From assembly GCF_040954645.1 (NCBI RefSeq), contig NC_092805.1:20486741-20550740 (forward strand): DNA of 64,000 nucleotides, given 5' to 3'. Shown in pieces: positions 11,880 through 22,384 of this stretch (position 1 is its first letter; every line of letters begins with the position of its first letter). This stretch comes from Diabrotica undecimpunctata. Taxonomy: Eukaryota; Arthropoda; Insecta; Coleoptera; Chrysomelidae. The position numbers and the translations under genes are program-made. Below the pieces are notes generated by a model. The model ran no database searches, was not told where the DNA came from, and worked only from the letters and a program-made list of their open reading frames with translations.

Positions 11880-12820
11880 GGTGAGGTTAGAAACTGATCG
11901 AATACGTACTAATCAGACAACTGAACAACAGGGAAGAAGGCTGCAAAAGAAAGACTGTTAAAGAATGCAATCGAAAACAGAAAACACTATAAGAAAACGA
12001 GAAAAGCATTAATCATTGGGAAGAAGTAAATCGTTGCTCTAACAAACGGAAACACCAAAATTACAGACAGAAATGAAATAATACAACTCGTCGCTAAATT
12101 CTACAGCGAACTCTACAAAGCCTCTGAAACACTTAAAGATATAATCATTAACCAAGACGATGTACCAGAAATCCATCTAGAAGAAGTAGAATTGACAATT
12201 ACAAAAATTTAAAGTGGTAAAACAGCTGAAATAGATGGCATAACAGTAGAACTGCTTAAATATGCTGGCAAAAAAAAACCTGGAAAATCTAAGCCGGTAT
12301 ATTGACAAACTGTCTAAGATCAAGATTCATAGCAGACCACTGGAATACAGCGAACATAATTCTAATTCATAAGAAAGGTATAAAAGAGTAGAAGAAAATA
12401 CAAGATATTCACAAAGATCATCAACAACATATTAACAAATGCATTAGATGCTGCACAGCCAAGAGAGCAAGCTGGCTTCAGAAGTGGATTCAGTGCCTGG
12501 ATCATATCCATACGCTTCGAGAACTAATAAGTAGAGCTAAAGAATATGAAATACCTCTAGCATTAATATTTATAGATTTAGAAAAAACTTTCGATTCTAT
12601 AAAGCAGTAATAGAAGCTATGACCAACCAAGGCATTGACAAACCGTTCATAGAGCCTTTAATATATACAGACAAGCAAAAGCTAAGGTAAAAATTTATGA
12701 AAACACTATAAAAAAAAATCCCATTACCAGAGGCTTCCGAAGGAGACGCAATATCACCAAAGCTTTTTACTGCAACTCTAGAAAATATATTCAGCAAAAT
12801 GAACTGGCAGAACAAAGACC
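11880..12820 (+). pseudogene. LINE (family A), N-terminal RT half, interrupted
   Basis: A heavily mutated RT region reads AIENRKHYKKTRKALIIGKK, ..LVAKFYSELYKASETLKD, ..VPEIHLEEVELTITKI, AAQPREQAGFRSGF and ..KIYENTIK.. It stops at the hAT insertion and resumes at 13547. A paralogue at 59.2-60.3 kb is about as close as two old copies of one family. Confidence 0.78.
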
Positions 12821-12828
12821 TATCCATT

Positions 12829-13538
12829 CAGAGGCGGCGTAGGGCGTGGGCGACGTGGGCCACAGCCCCCGCCCTCGCGGTCCAAGGGGCCTCGCGAATA
12901 GAGATTTATGTATTAAATCGCTGTCGCTCTCGAGAAACCCCGCTGTAATGCACGTCACCGCTGGCCTAAAAAAGGGTATTCCCCTGAAATTGCGTTCCTC
13001 TCACTGGCGAAGAATTTCCGCTGCACGTCGCCACCCAAAACAAAATAGGGTATCCCCCGTTCGTCAAAGTACAGCTAGATTACGAGCACGTAATTAAACA
13101 ATTCAGCAGTGTAAAAAAAGTAGAACATTTATCTTACTGTAATATTTACATTAAATTGTTTTTTAAAGTTTTTCTTATCCTAATATCCTAAATATTTTTA
13201 TGCTAGTTGTAAGTTTTACCAGTGGCGCACCGAGGGAGGGAGGTTTTGGGGGTTGAAACCCCTCCCTCCCAAGAACCCTATTCCGATACTGTTGCTTACA
13301 CATTTTAAGGACTCAAAATGGAGGTAACATCATAAAAAAAATTTTGGTGACCAACCAAAACCCCCCCCTGAGGCAAATTCTAGGTGCGCTACTGAGTTTT
13401 ACTAGATTTTGCATGAATAAAAGTTCAATAATGAAATGAAACATGTTTTTTATTTTAAAAAATCTGTCTTTACGCGCGAGCAGAGGGCGTTCAAAATGTA
13501 TCTTGTCCACATAAAATTATGATCCTGCGCCGCCACTG
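12829..13538. mobile_element. non-autonomous hAT-type element (710 bp, including a nested MITE)
   Basis: The left end CAGAGGCGGCGTAGGGC and the inverted right end CAGTGGCGGCGCAGGATC form terminal inverted repeats. The 8-bp target duplication TATCCATT lies at 12821-12828 and 13539-13546. TIRs starting CAG plus an 8-bp duplication are hAT hallmarks. The uninterrupted target occurs in a paralogous LINE at 59674-59681. The element is GC-richer than its surroundings near its left end and has no transposase. Confidence 0.85.
13220..13394. mobile_element. second hAT-type MITE (175 bp) nested in the first
   Basis: TIRs are CAGTGGCGCACCGAGGG on the left and, inverted, CAGTAGCGCACCTAGAAT on the right. 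The 8-bp duplication AGTTTTAC is at 13212-13219 and 13395-13402. The interior carries G-rich and C-rich runs (GGGAGGGAGG, CCCCCCCC) that can pair. Confidence 0.85.
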
Positions 13539-13546
13539 TATCCATT

Positions 13547-14330
13547 GATGGAGAATACCTCAGCCATCTAAGATTTGCAGACGATATCGTTTGACAAAAC
13601 TTGACAAAAACAAAAACCATGTACAACGAGCTAGTGGATATCCAAGATGTAATAATAAACAACACTGCACGTGAGACAGTAGACGAGTATGTATACCTGG
13701 GACAATTAATACATAAATCTGGCTCCTTACTCCCAGAAATCAACAGAAGAATGAAACTGGCTTGGGCATCTTTTGATAAAACCAGGATGCCACTCCACCT
13801 GAAGAAAAAAGCATTCGATCAGTGTATAGTACCAATCATTATATAGAAACTTAGACACTTAAGAAAGATATAGCGAAACTCAAAGGTCAATGGAGCGATG
13901 CATGCATGCTAGGTATAACCAAGGTCACTGATTTGCTGAGACTAGATCCCCTAGAATTACACTGTGGTATCCAAGAGGCATCAAGAGACCAAGAAAACGT
14001 CCAAATTTAGATTAGACTATAACATAAGGAGATTCTAACAGCGCAACCCGTAGGAATGAGAAGACGGGGTAGACCAAAGCTAAGGTGGATGGACGGGGTA
14101 ATACAAGATGCCGAGAAGATCGGAGTCGGCAACTGGAAAATGCAAGCGAGGGACAGAATAGAATGGCGTAGAAAGCTTGAGAAGGTCGAGGCCCTCTAAG
14201 GGCTGTAGCACCAAGATGATGATGATATAACATAAGGAAACAAACCGGGACAGCATAGCACAAAAAAAACGACTACGTAAGGGAGGCTGCACCATAATCG
14301 GTAGAATACGCTGAGAATGATGATGATAAA
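13547..14330 (+). pseudogene. LINE (family A), C-terminal half
   Basis: It continues the LINE broken at 12820: LSHLRFADDIV (RT motif C, FADD), VDEYVYLGQLIHKSGS, MKLAWASFDKTRM, then GRPKLRWMDGVIQDAEKIGV and NWKMQARDRIEWRRKLEKVE, the usual LINE tail. It ends in a short (GATGAT) tract near 14215. A second, shorter tail-like piece with its own GATGATGAT run follows at 14226-14330. Several stops are present. Confidence 0.8.
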
Positions 14331-14331
14331 T

Positions 14332-14339
<8 letters not shown>

Positions 14340-14364
<25 letters not shown>
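14340..14364. repeat. (TA)n tract at the 5' edge of a Penelope-like element
   Basis: About 25 bp of pure TA directly abut the open frame of the GIY-YIG protein. Confidence 0.9.
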
Positions 14365-14786
14365 AACAGAACAATATCCCGGTTAAGATTGCTATCAATA
14401 ATTCAAAGACTGTCAGGAACTTGTTTTCTAAAATTAAAACACCTCTTTCCTTTTTGGAACAAGTGAATGTAGTCTATCACATACCCTGTTCTGAATGTGA
14501 TGCATGTTATATTGGTCAAACTGGCCGTTCCCTTAAAGGACGCCTTACTTCACATCGTAGTGACATTAAACTTTCTAAACATACTTGTGCCCTTGCAGAA
14601 CATGCAATCAACACCAAACATACTGTGAATTTTGATGGTGTTAGAATTCTCTGTAGAGAACGTAACCTTAATAAGAGACAGTTTATGGAGATGTGTCATA
14701 TTTTGAAACAACCTAATGCATTAAATAAGAGAACTGATATCAGCAACTTAAGCCAAATTTACCATACACTAATACTACAAAATTGA
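14360..14786 (+). pseudogene. Penelope-like element, GIY-YIG endonuclease end
   Basis: An uninterrupted frame runs from the TA tract to TGA at 14786. It contains NNSKTVRNLFSKIK, then VVYHIPCSECDACYIGQTGR, SLKGRLTSHRSDI, ALAEHAINTKHTVNF and LNKRQFMEMCHIL. The Y.IPCS.C...YIGQTGR..K.RL..H pattern is the GIY-YIG nuclease at the C-terminus of Penelope-like polymerases, with catalytic Tyr, Gly, Arg and a later Glu. The RT domain is missing, so this is a 5'-truncated copy. The surviving frame has no internal stop, which suggests a fairly recent insertion. Confidence 0.85.
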
Positions 14787-15379
14787 TTCTTTCGTATTCT
14801 ACTTTTAAATTATTGGTTTCTTCTTCAACTTCTTTTATTATATCATAACATTTATGTTGGCATCTAAAAAACTTTTCCTTCAATCTCACCATCTGATTGT
14901 CAGTTCTGACATTCGAACTTTCAAATACTTTATTTTGCATGATATGATCATGACAGTCAAGATCCCTAGCCTTGCCGTTGTTAATATAACATTCCAAAAT
15001 TGACAATTAAATTTTTTTTGATAGATTTTAGAATCCATCAATGTTTTTAAAAGTTAAATTGTAAAACTAATTAATATAAAATTACTTAAATTGGGAATCT
15101 TCCGGCATTCTGTGTTTTTTTGCTGTTTTATTTAGTAAATTAATTTTTGATGTGTCTTCACCATACTAATATCTTAATGCTACAGATCTTTTAAAGGTAA
15201 GATCGTTTACTTATTGTTTTTTATATTAGATGTATTGCTAATACCATTCTTTTAGATGAACTGACGATGCCCATTGAACAGTGGGCGAAACGTATTCAAT
15301 AAAAAGATAAAGTAGCACAACTCTTTTCTTTTTTAATCTCCAAATTGACCGAAAATATCCCTTTCACTTACGAGTGCAC

Positions 15380-15385
<6 letters not shown>
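14787..15385 (+). mobile_element. Penelope-like element 3' region
   Basis: Non-coding DNA after the GIY-YIG stop, ending at a TA tract. From 15255 on it resembles the sequence at 38275-38400: GATGAACTGACGATGC, GCGAAACGTATTCAATAAA, then TTGACCGAAAA at 15345 and CGAGTGCAC at 15371. The shared spacing shows it is the conserved 3' end of the family. Confidence 0.7.
15256..15300 (+). ncRNA. hammerhead-like ribozyme core A
   Basis: CTGACGA (15261-15267) is followed by stem II GCCCA/TGGGC (15269-15273 with 15282-15286), GAAA (15287-15290) and CGT. This is the CUGANGA / stem II / GAAA core known from Penelope-like elements, which carry hammerhead motifs in their terminal regions. I could not draw a convincing stem I and stem III with a cleavage site, so activity is unproven. 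Confidence 0.5.

Positions 15386-15432
<47 letters not shown>
15386..15432. repeat. (TA)n tract at the 3' edge of the Penelope-like element
   Basis: About 47 bp of TA, 96 bases after the GAAA of the hammerhead-like core. Confidence 0.93.
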
Positions 15433-15435
<3 letters not shown>

Positions 15436-15935
15436 AAATAGTAAACAAAGTTACAAGTAGTATTATTGACAAAAAAAAACAAAAAAAATAAACTTACGTT
15501 AAATTTGTTTCCTACTCACTACTCACCAAACTTTACGAAATTATTTGCAAATAGAAATATAAGACATTATCGTTCTTTTTAAATTTTTGTATTGTTTATT
15601 GTTTATGGGACTTAATTACTTCACATATTAATTAGTATTGAAAAATATACTTATTAACAGTATCATAATTTACTATAGCCATAAGCGTCTCATTAGGTTC
15701 TAACGTTTAAAAATTAATTAATATGTACATATATGTTTACGATCCAATGCGAGTTTTAGTTTTATATAATTTCTAAAATTCTAAATTGCAATACGATGCC
15801 TTCAACGTCACACTTGTAGAACATTACACGACGTCCAACTGTGATAGATTTTATACCGTCCTGTAAGTTAACCTGGTACCTACGATTGGGTCTTCCTCTG
15901 CCTTATAGTCCCACCAGTCATCTTCGATTACAAAA
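15433..15935. other. AT-rich, nothing recognised
   Basis: No frame, RNA or repeat ends found. Confidence 0.35.
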
Positions 15936-16330
15936 TATTTTTATACCTCATTAAATTTTACGATGTCAGTAGTATTGTTCTGTACTTGTTCTAATATTTG
16001 ACCTCCCAGCTTCAATGTACATCTCAGTAAATTTGCTGTTATGACCATGCATTTTGTCTTTTTTGGGGAAATTAACATGTTAAATTTTCTGGCGGTTATA
16101 TCACAGTATATTGCTACTGTGGTTATATTAAATTGGTACAGCATACGTTGTAAATCGTCTTCACTTTGAGAGAGGAGTAATTAATTGCGTCGTCTGCATA
16201 GCAGATTATTTTAAGTTGTTTTTCTACCATTTGGTATAATTTTTTAGTTTTTACTTTGTTTATTATTTCATCCATGATTAGGTTGAACAATAGAGGACTC
16301 AGGGAATCTGCCTGTCTTCCGATTTTTCAA
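15936..16330 (-). pseudogene. LINE RT fragment (family B), palm to thumb
   Basis: Minus-strand reading: RQADSLSPLLFNLIMDEIIN (motif B), IICYADDAINYSS (motif C with intact YADD), a broken stretch, then KFNMLISPKKTKCMVIT. It matches 10.0-10.5 kb closely, including the text around the YADD box. A short duplication near 16090-16130 (ITTVAIYCDI) breaks the frame. Confidence 0.8.
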
Positions 16331-16439
16331 GAATTTATCTTATTGTGAGGGTTTAGTCGATTGTTTATTTGTGAGATCAAAAGACGCACTAATATCCCTT
16401 AATATATTTTCGACGTAGAGGAGCATTCTTCTGTTTAGC

Positions 16440-16665
16440 ACATTTTGTGTCCCAGATTGATAGGGTGATTCCTCTACAATTGTCGCATATCATCGTCTCT
16501 CCCTTTTTATAAAGTGAACAGAACGTAATTTCAAGTCCGCGGATGTTTCTTTCCATTGCCATATTTCAGTTATTATGTATGTGTTTCAAAAGGTGATTTC
16601 AGCAGCTTTGTTATTCTTCAATTTTAAAATAATTTTTCAATTTCTTTTGCAGTGAAAACTGACTC
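16440..16665 (-). pseudogene. LINE RT fragment, fingers region
   Basis: The minus strand encodes LLKGETMICDNCRGITLS, equivalent to the HKKGD...C.NYRGI.L block ahead of RT motif A, with an upstream helix (EFTAKEIEKL). It is from a different LINE family than the neighbour at 15.9-16.3 kb. Confidence 0.55.
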
Positions 16666-16799
16666 TTATCATTTTAGGTCATTTCAAATACAGGAACATC
16701 TTTTAGTTCTTCCTAATGATTGCCACTACGCAGTTCTTTAAAATACTTGGCTCATATGTTTATTTTGTGTGCATCTAAAAAAGTTTGCCACTATTGAAT

Positions 16800-17100
16800 T
16801 TTTGTGTTATAGAAGAATCCTACGATGTTCATAGATTCAAAGAATATCAAACGCAGAAGTTACTAGAAGAATAGGAAATTAAGCTGAAATAATATTGACT
16901 ATCTAAAGAAGAAAGTACTTGAGTACTTAGGCCATGTTATGAGAGGGCAAAGATACTCATTATTGCAGCTTGTTATGCAAGGCAAAATTCGAGGAAAGCA
17001 ACATGTGGGAAGCCGAAGAATACCGTGGCTTAAGAACTTAAGGGAATCTTTTAATGCAGTAGTGCAGAAGTATTTAGAGCGACAGTCAACAGGGTTCACA
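16800..17100 (+). pseudogene. LINE C-terminal fragment (family C)
   Basis: The plus strand encodes RRKYLEYLGHVMRGQRYSLL, QLVMQGKIRGKQHVGSRRIP and WLKNLRESF, the GH..R...Y..L.L...GKI.G.R..GRR...WL.NLR signature seen in family C at 26.6, 30.2 and 49.3 kb. One TAA and small indels break it. Confidence 0.68.
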
Positions 17101-17454
17101 TAGTTATGATGATTTCCAACCTTTGATAAAAGATAAATAACTTAAAGAAGAAAAATAATTCTATTTATAAAACTCTTTTCTGTAACTATTTATTAATTTT
17201 CGTGGGTCCTTTCTATTGTGGTGGTTGACTATCTCGTTTAGAGAGTTTCCGTATTGCTTTCTTCGTCTTACTTTCCTTCTTCCTTCTTCTCTGTTCGCCT
17301 AAGATTTTCATAATCCTCCAGAGTTGATCGTATTATCTTATATTCTTCGTTTTTCCGGTAATTTATGGTTCCACACTTTTTATAGAACCAATCTTTATTT
17401 CTGCTAACCTTGTTAGATATTAAACCATGGTTAGCCGCTGTCTGCATTTCCTAT
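17101..17454. other. mostly unassigned; weak minus-strand LINE linker at 17210-17400
   Basis: A minus-strand frame reads DWFYKKCGTINYRKNEEYKI, resembling the endonuclease-RT linker of LINEs. Support is weak. Confidence 0.3.
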
Positions 17455-19505
17455 TTAACAGGTTAAGTGCCACGATTATTGAAAATTTTAATGTCTTCTT
17501 GGGCCGACTACTTTTTTTTAAGTAGTTCTATTACTTTTTTTAACTTTTAAATCCAAATCTAACACTCTAAAATGCGAATTTTGCTTAAAATTTCAATTTT
17601 CAAAATGTGAGTCCACGTTGAAGTTTCGCGACCACCAGCAAGATTTTTATCACAAAATTCCTATGAGAGTCCAACGTGGCATCACGCCTTGACTTGTCTA
17701 TTTACGTTGATAACGCGTCGGCAAATCTAACAAGCGAAGGCGCCGTTGCCGTAGCTTCCGTTTTTCTTGTCAGTACTTAGATTAGAGCGGTACAATGCAG
17801 TCGTACGAGAACGAGCAACAAAAACTTGAAAAATATTAGCAAGAAATTCTGGCAGATGAAAAATCGGATGAGTTTGGCGCCACGTATCTTTCGGACGAGT
17901 ACCAACCAACTGATTCTAGTGACAGTGAAAATGAATCGAGTACTCCGGAACAGAATCAAAAAAGAAAACGTGTGGCCGGAAATACCAAATCGTTGGGACA
18001 AGATGTATCGGCATCCACCAGTAAAAAAAAAGAATATATGAATTTCGGAGAACATGTTGATGGTGCTATAGAATCTGTCATTGCTCAATATTCTGAAGTC
18101 TCCGAACAGGAAATTTTAGAAGAACCAATAGTATCCAATGCAATGAATGCAGCTATTGTCTGGAGGCCGGTCAACAGCGAAAATTTACCGAAATTTAAAT
18201 TTGGGGACTATAATTCTGCAGGTTTTCATACACAATTATGCGAAAACTTCTACAAAAATTGCCCTTTCAATTCTACGAATATCTTGTAGACGATGGTCTT
18301 TTATCCATGACGGTAAATATCCAGTGTATTTTGTTCAACTGGTTTTGATTTTTTTTTAAGTTTTAGGTCGAAGACACAAATCGTTATGCCCTGCAGTGTC
18401 AGGAAAGAAATCAGAAAAAAGGCAAACGTATTACCGCGTGGCACAACACGATTTCCGGATATAGTTATATGGATGGGATTATGTCATTTTCCATCTTTTC
18501 ATTCGTACTGGTCAAAGAATGATCTTTATGTGAATAATATCAAAAAAGTAATGTCAAGGAATCGCTTCCAGTTATTGTGGAAAACGCTACATTTCAACGA
18601 TAATTCAGGAACAACAGATGACCGTTTGCAGAAGATCATTCTCTTGGTTAGCAGACTGAAGGATAAATTCAAAGCTGCCATCGTTCCAAAAAAAAAGTCT
18701 GCATTGACGAAACTTCAAGGGTGACTAAAATTCAAGCGTACATTGCCAACAAGAGGCACAAATTTGGGATAAAATTATTCAAACTTTGTCTGGAGGGTGG
18801 TTATACCTACGATTTTAACGTATGTTGTGGAAAAGAACATGCTGAAGGTAGCACCGTACCAACAAATGTAGTGACGAAATTTATAGATAGACTGCTTGAC
18901 AAAGGACGAACACTTGCGATTGATAACTACTACAGTTCTGTCAAACTTGCATATGAACTCCTACACCGAAAAACTTATATGATTGGTACGCTACGCGAGG
19001 GCCGCAAATATAATCCCAAAAAGGTCATTTCCAAAAAAATAAAAGTAGGCGAACATGTAGCTGAACAGAGTAATTCGGGCATCGTTGTTCAGAAGTGAAG
19101 GGACAAGCAAAATGTGCTGATGATTAGTACCAAATTCGCTGACGAAATGGTAACAATGCAGAAAGCACGAGGTGATGTTATAAAGCCAAAGAATGTAATC
19201 GAATATAATAAATATAAAAGCTTCATTGATATATCAGATCCAATGAAAAGCTATAATTCGCCATTACGTAAAGGAATAAAATGGTACAGAACATTATCGA
19301 TGGAGCTCTAGACGGGCACAGCACAAACTCAGTTATGTTGGTCATACAGGGAGAAGACGATGTACAATGTATTACGCAAAAATGGTAGAAGAGGAACGAA
19401 GGCGCACAGAGGAAAGCAACCAACACCTCATTGATATGTCATGGCTGTAAAAAATTCTATTGCCTTGGCTGTTTTTTTGTCATACAGTCCGTGACAAAAA
19501 ATAAT
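17455..19505 (+). pseudogene. piggyBac-like transposase, decayed
   Basis: The ATG at 17795 (MQSYENEQQK) leads an acidic N-terminus with one in-frame TAG after residue 14. Then come VIWRPVNSEN.., a break, and VIWMGLCHFPSFHSYWSKND plus VMSRNRFQLLWKTLHFND. A frame change in an A9 run (18690-18698) precedes VCIDETSR (first catalytic Asp). IANKRHKFGIKLF and LAIDNYYSS (second Asp) are intact. FIDISDPMKSYNSPLRKGIK stands where the third Asp block lies, and ICHGCKKFYCLGC is the C-terminal Cys-rich domain. TTAA at 17455 next to CAGGTTAAGTGCCACG may be the left end; no right end was found. It is a relative of the 48-51.5 kb element. Confidence 0.85.
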
Positions 19506-19624
19506 TGTTATTACGTTTTGTTTTATGAAAATAACAACAATTACGCATTAGTAGTGAACTAGTGAGTGAACTAGAAGTGACTAGTGAGTGTAGTAGTGTC
19601 TGGGGGCTCGGGAGACTGAGACCT

Positions 19625-19672
19625 CGGAAGCCCTGAAGAAGACATCAGAGAGGATGTCGAAAGCTCGGAAAA
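19625..19672 (+). ncRNA. hammerhead-like ribozyme core C
   Basis: CTGAAGA (19633-19639), stem II GACATC/GATGTC (19641-19646 with 19653-19658), then GAAA (19659-19662). This is the same CUGANGA / stem II / GAAA layout as the Penelope-like cores at 15.3 and 38.3 kb but from another subfamily. No Penelope protein is left nearby. Stems I and III are not convincing. Confidence 0.42.
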
Positions 19673-19750
19673 ATGGATATCGACACCGTTCAACCCGGAA
19701 GACTGGTGAGTTTAATTTTAATTTTTATAATAATATTAATCTTAGCTCTA

Positions 19751-19753
<3 letters not shown>

Positions 19754-19828
<75 letters not shown>
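19754..19828. repeat. (TA)n microsatellite
   Basis: About 75 bp of TA, starting 92 bases after the GAAA of hammerhead-like core C. Confidence 0.95.
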
Positions 19829-19831
<3 letters not shown>

Positions 19832-20251
19832 ATTTAACTACGATCGTATTAATCGTATTATCTGCATATTCTAGAGAAGCTGCAATCTTCATTAGTTGAC
19901 CCAAAAGAGCAAAAGGACATCGTCAAATAGGTGATAATGTTTGTTTAAATATTTGTTGATAAAAAATTTAAACTACCGTATCGGCCAATGTAAACAGTAC
20001 AAAAATCGAAAAAACTGAGAAATTGTTCACGCGAATTGCATTCATCATATTATGTTTGACTAGCTTATCATTAGTTGTCACCTTGACATTACGCTACGAA
20101 GCTAGATTAAAAATCATCTGGCCGATTATTTTACTGAAGGTAATTTGTATGCAATACAAGTTCGTTATTGTGTTTTTATTTCTATTTCCCAACTAAATAA
20201 ACGTCACAAACTAAATAAAAGTGTAATTTACACATACGAGTAATACGAATA

Positions 20252-21502
20252 CGAGGTCTGGCTATTAAATAATTAGACTGCGCGCGCAGAAGGCGTCCTA
20301 GAGGGGAAGAGTGGGAAACGAATGCAGCATTGGATAGCTGGAAGTGTGTACTCTTTCAGTATGAAAACACTTTTTTGTCGCTGTAGTAGTTTTTTTTCTG
20401 TAGAGGTTAGAAAAGAACGTGTTTTTTTCTCGTGCTGATACCAATGTGTGACGAAAAACATGAGCATCGGATTAATGTGAAATTTCTCGTTAAATTCAAA
20501 AAAACTCCGACTGAGTGCTATAATTTGTTGAAAGAGGCCTATGGTGAGAATTCTCTATGTCGTGCACGTGTTTTCGAATGGTATAAACGGTTTTCTGAAG
20601 GCGCCGAAGATGACCAACGTCCAGGTCCACCTGTCTCTGTTTCAACTCCTCAAACAGTGACCAAAATAAATGAAATTGTGCGCGGAGATCATAGTATGAG
20701 CATTCGGATGATTGCTGAGACTGTAAACGCCAATAAAGAAACTGTCAGAAAAATTTTACATGACGAATTGAACATGAAGAAAGTCTGTGAGAAGTTGGTC
20801 CCAAAAAAATTGACCCCTGATAAAAAGCTCGTCCGTCAACAGATCCGGTCAGATTTTCTTGAGAGGTTACATGAAGAGCCTCAATTAATCGAAAACATCA
20901 TCAATTGCGATGAAACCTGGATATTCAAATACGATGTTGAAACTAAGCGACAATCCATGTACTGGAAAACTCCTGCATCGCCAAGAATGAAAAAAGCAAG
21001 GATGTCGAAATCAAAAATTAAAGCCATGCTAATCGTTTTTTTCGACATTAACATCGTGATGACTGAATGGGTTCCAGAGGGTCAAACTGTAAACCAAACT
21101 TACTATTTGAAAGTTTTGGCAACGCTGCGAGAGCAGCTGCCCATAACGCGATGTCTGTGAAGCGTTATTTAGCCGCTAGAGGCATTCCAGTGCTCGAACA
21201 TCCGCCGTACTCGCCTGATTTAGCACCCTGTGACTTTTTCCTGTTTCCGAAGATCAAGTTTGCCTGTCTTAAAAGGAATGCGGTTCGAGTCGATGGAAGA
21301 GGTGAAGCGAAAAACGGCGGAGCTCCTAAAAGCTCTAACAAAAGAAGACTTCCAGCATTGCTTTGACCAATGGAAAAAACGAATGGAACGGTGTGTGGCG
21401 AGGGAAGGGAAATATATTGAAGGAGAGCATTCGATTGTAGAATAATTTTTAAAATAAAACTCTTTTTCATAAGCAGTCTCGTTATGTAATAGCCAGACCT
21501 CG
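20252..21502 (+). mobile_element. mariner element with both terminal repeats
   Basis: TIR CGAGGTCTGGCTATTAAATA at 20252 is mirrored at 21502 (inverted: CGAGGTCTGGCTATTACATA), and TA flanks both sides (20250-20251, 21503-21504). At 1251 bp the element is near the usual 1.3 kb. Its ends are well kept while its transposase is damaged. Confidence 0.93.
20444..21445 (+). pseudogene. mariner transposase, internally deleted
   Basis: ATG at 20444 (MCDEKHEHRINVKFLVKFKK). HTH segments follow: the paired-type first helix block, CRARVFEWYKRFSEG and MSIRMIAETVNANKETVRKI. The first catalytic Asp is in INCDETWIF, then EWVPEGQTVNQTYY. After TLREQL at about 21140 the frame shifts, and the block that normally carries the second Asp (HQDNAPAH) is gone: only AHNAMSVKRYLAARGIP remains. 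The third Asp (YSPDLAPCDFFLFPKIK) is present. A further indel near 21270 shifts to KGMRFESMEEVKRKTAELLK and the normal C-terminus at 21445. No active enzyme can be made. Confidence 0.92.
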
Positions 21503-21522
21503 TATGTGTAAATGACTAGAGG

Positions 21523-22115
21523 TCGTCAGAGATGAAAATGCCACTAAACCTCTAAAAATCATACGAACAAGCTGAATTTCGCCGAGAATATTAATTTTGG
21601 GACCTAAAGAGAGCAAAAAAGATTACCACTCTTACCCCGGGCTTCCCCCCAAAACCCCTGTCGTGGGGGGGTAAAAACGAAAAAAAACCGATTTACCAAT
21701 AATCTGTTTTTGGTCGTAAGATACTTGGATCAAAAGATATCAAATTTTTACCGTCTAGCTGATACAAATTTTATTGAACATTGATTTCGCGTGCGTAATT
21801 GACATTCAATATCGACGGTCGCTTCAAGCGATGTTTCTAAGAGAACGGTTCATTCTACACAAAAAGTGCCAATAAACAATTTTGTTTACAATTATATCAG
21901 CTACATTTTTTATTTGAAACATTTTGTTCTACGGCGCACAGATTCTTGGTAAATTGTTTTTTTTTGCTCTTTTACCCCCCTACGAGGCGGGTTTTAGGGG
22001 GAAGCTCGGGGGTAAAAGTGGTAAACTTTTCTGCATCTTTTTTGGGGTCTTAAAATTAATATTCTCGGCAAAATTCAGCTTGTTCGTGGGATTTTTAGGG
22101 GTCAACTCTCTGACG
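21523..22115. mobile_element. 593-bp element with long inverted repeats
   Basis: The ends TCGTCAGAG and CTCTGACGA begin arms of roughly 150-170 bp that pair imperfectly. Shared blocks include CGAACAAGCTGAATTT, GCCGAGAATATTAATTTT and a GC-rich CGGGCTTCCCCCCAAAACCC. The middle is AT-rich. There is no protein. This is a foldback or MITE-type element of unknown superfamily, starting 18 bp after the mariner target site. Confidence 0.8.
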
Positions 22116-22384
22116 ATTAGACTAATACAAGTTTTTTTAATGGCATAGACATACAATTTTACAAACGTACATAAAATTTTAATTGAAATTGATTAACTCT
22201 CTTCCAGAAAAAACAAAGACAATAAACTTCAATATTTTATTTCCATGATTTACAACACTTGTGATATATCTAAATAGGTAAAGCAAGTAGTGACAAAATG
22301 TTAATATAGGTACTAAATACCGTACAATAAGAACATTTTATTTTAATACATCCCTTAATTGTAGTTCTCTTTTATTATAACTAT
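22116..22384. other. 3' flank of the channel gene
   Basis: On the minus strand AATAAA occurs at 22376-22371, nine bases after the stop codon, and again near 22340. Either could be the polyadenylation signal. Nothing else recognised. Confidence 0.45.

Noticed and set aside
19114..19311. separate gene after the 17.5-kb piggyBac
   Set aside because: It continues the same transposase after a stop, with the third catalytic block and basic tail.
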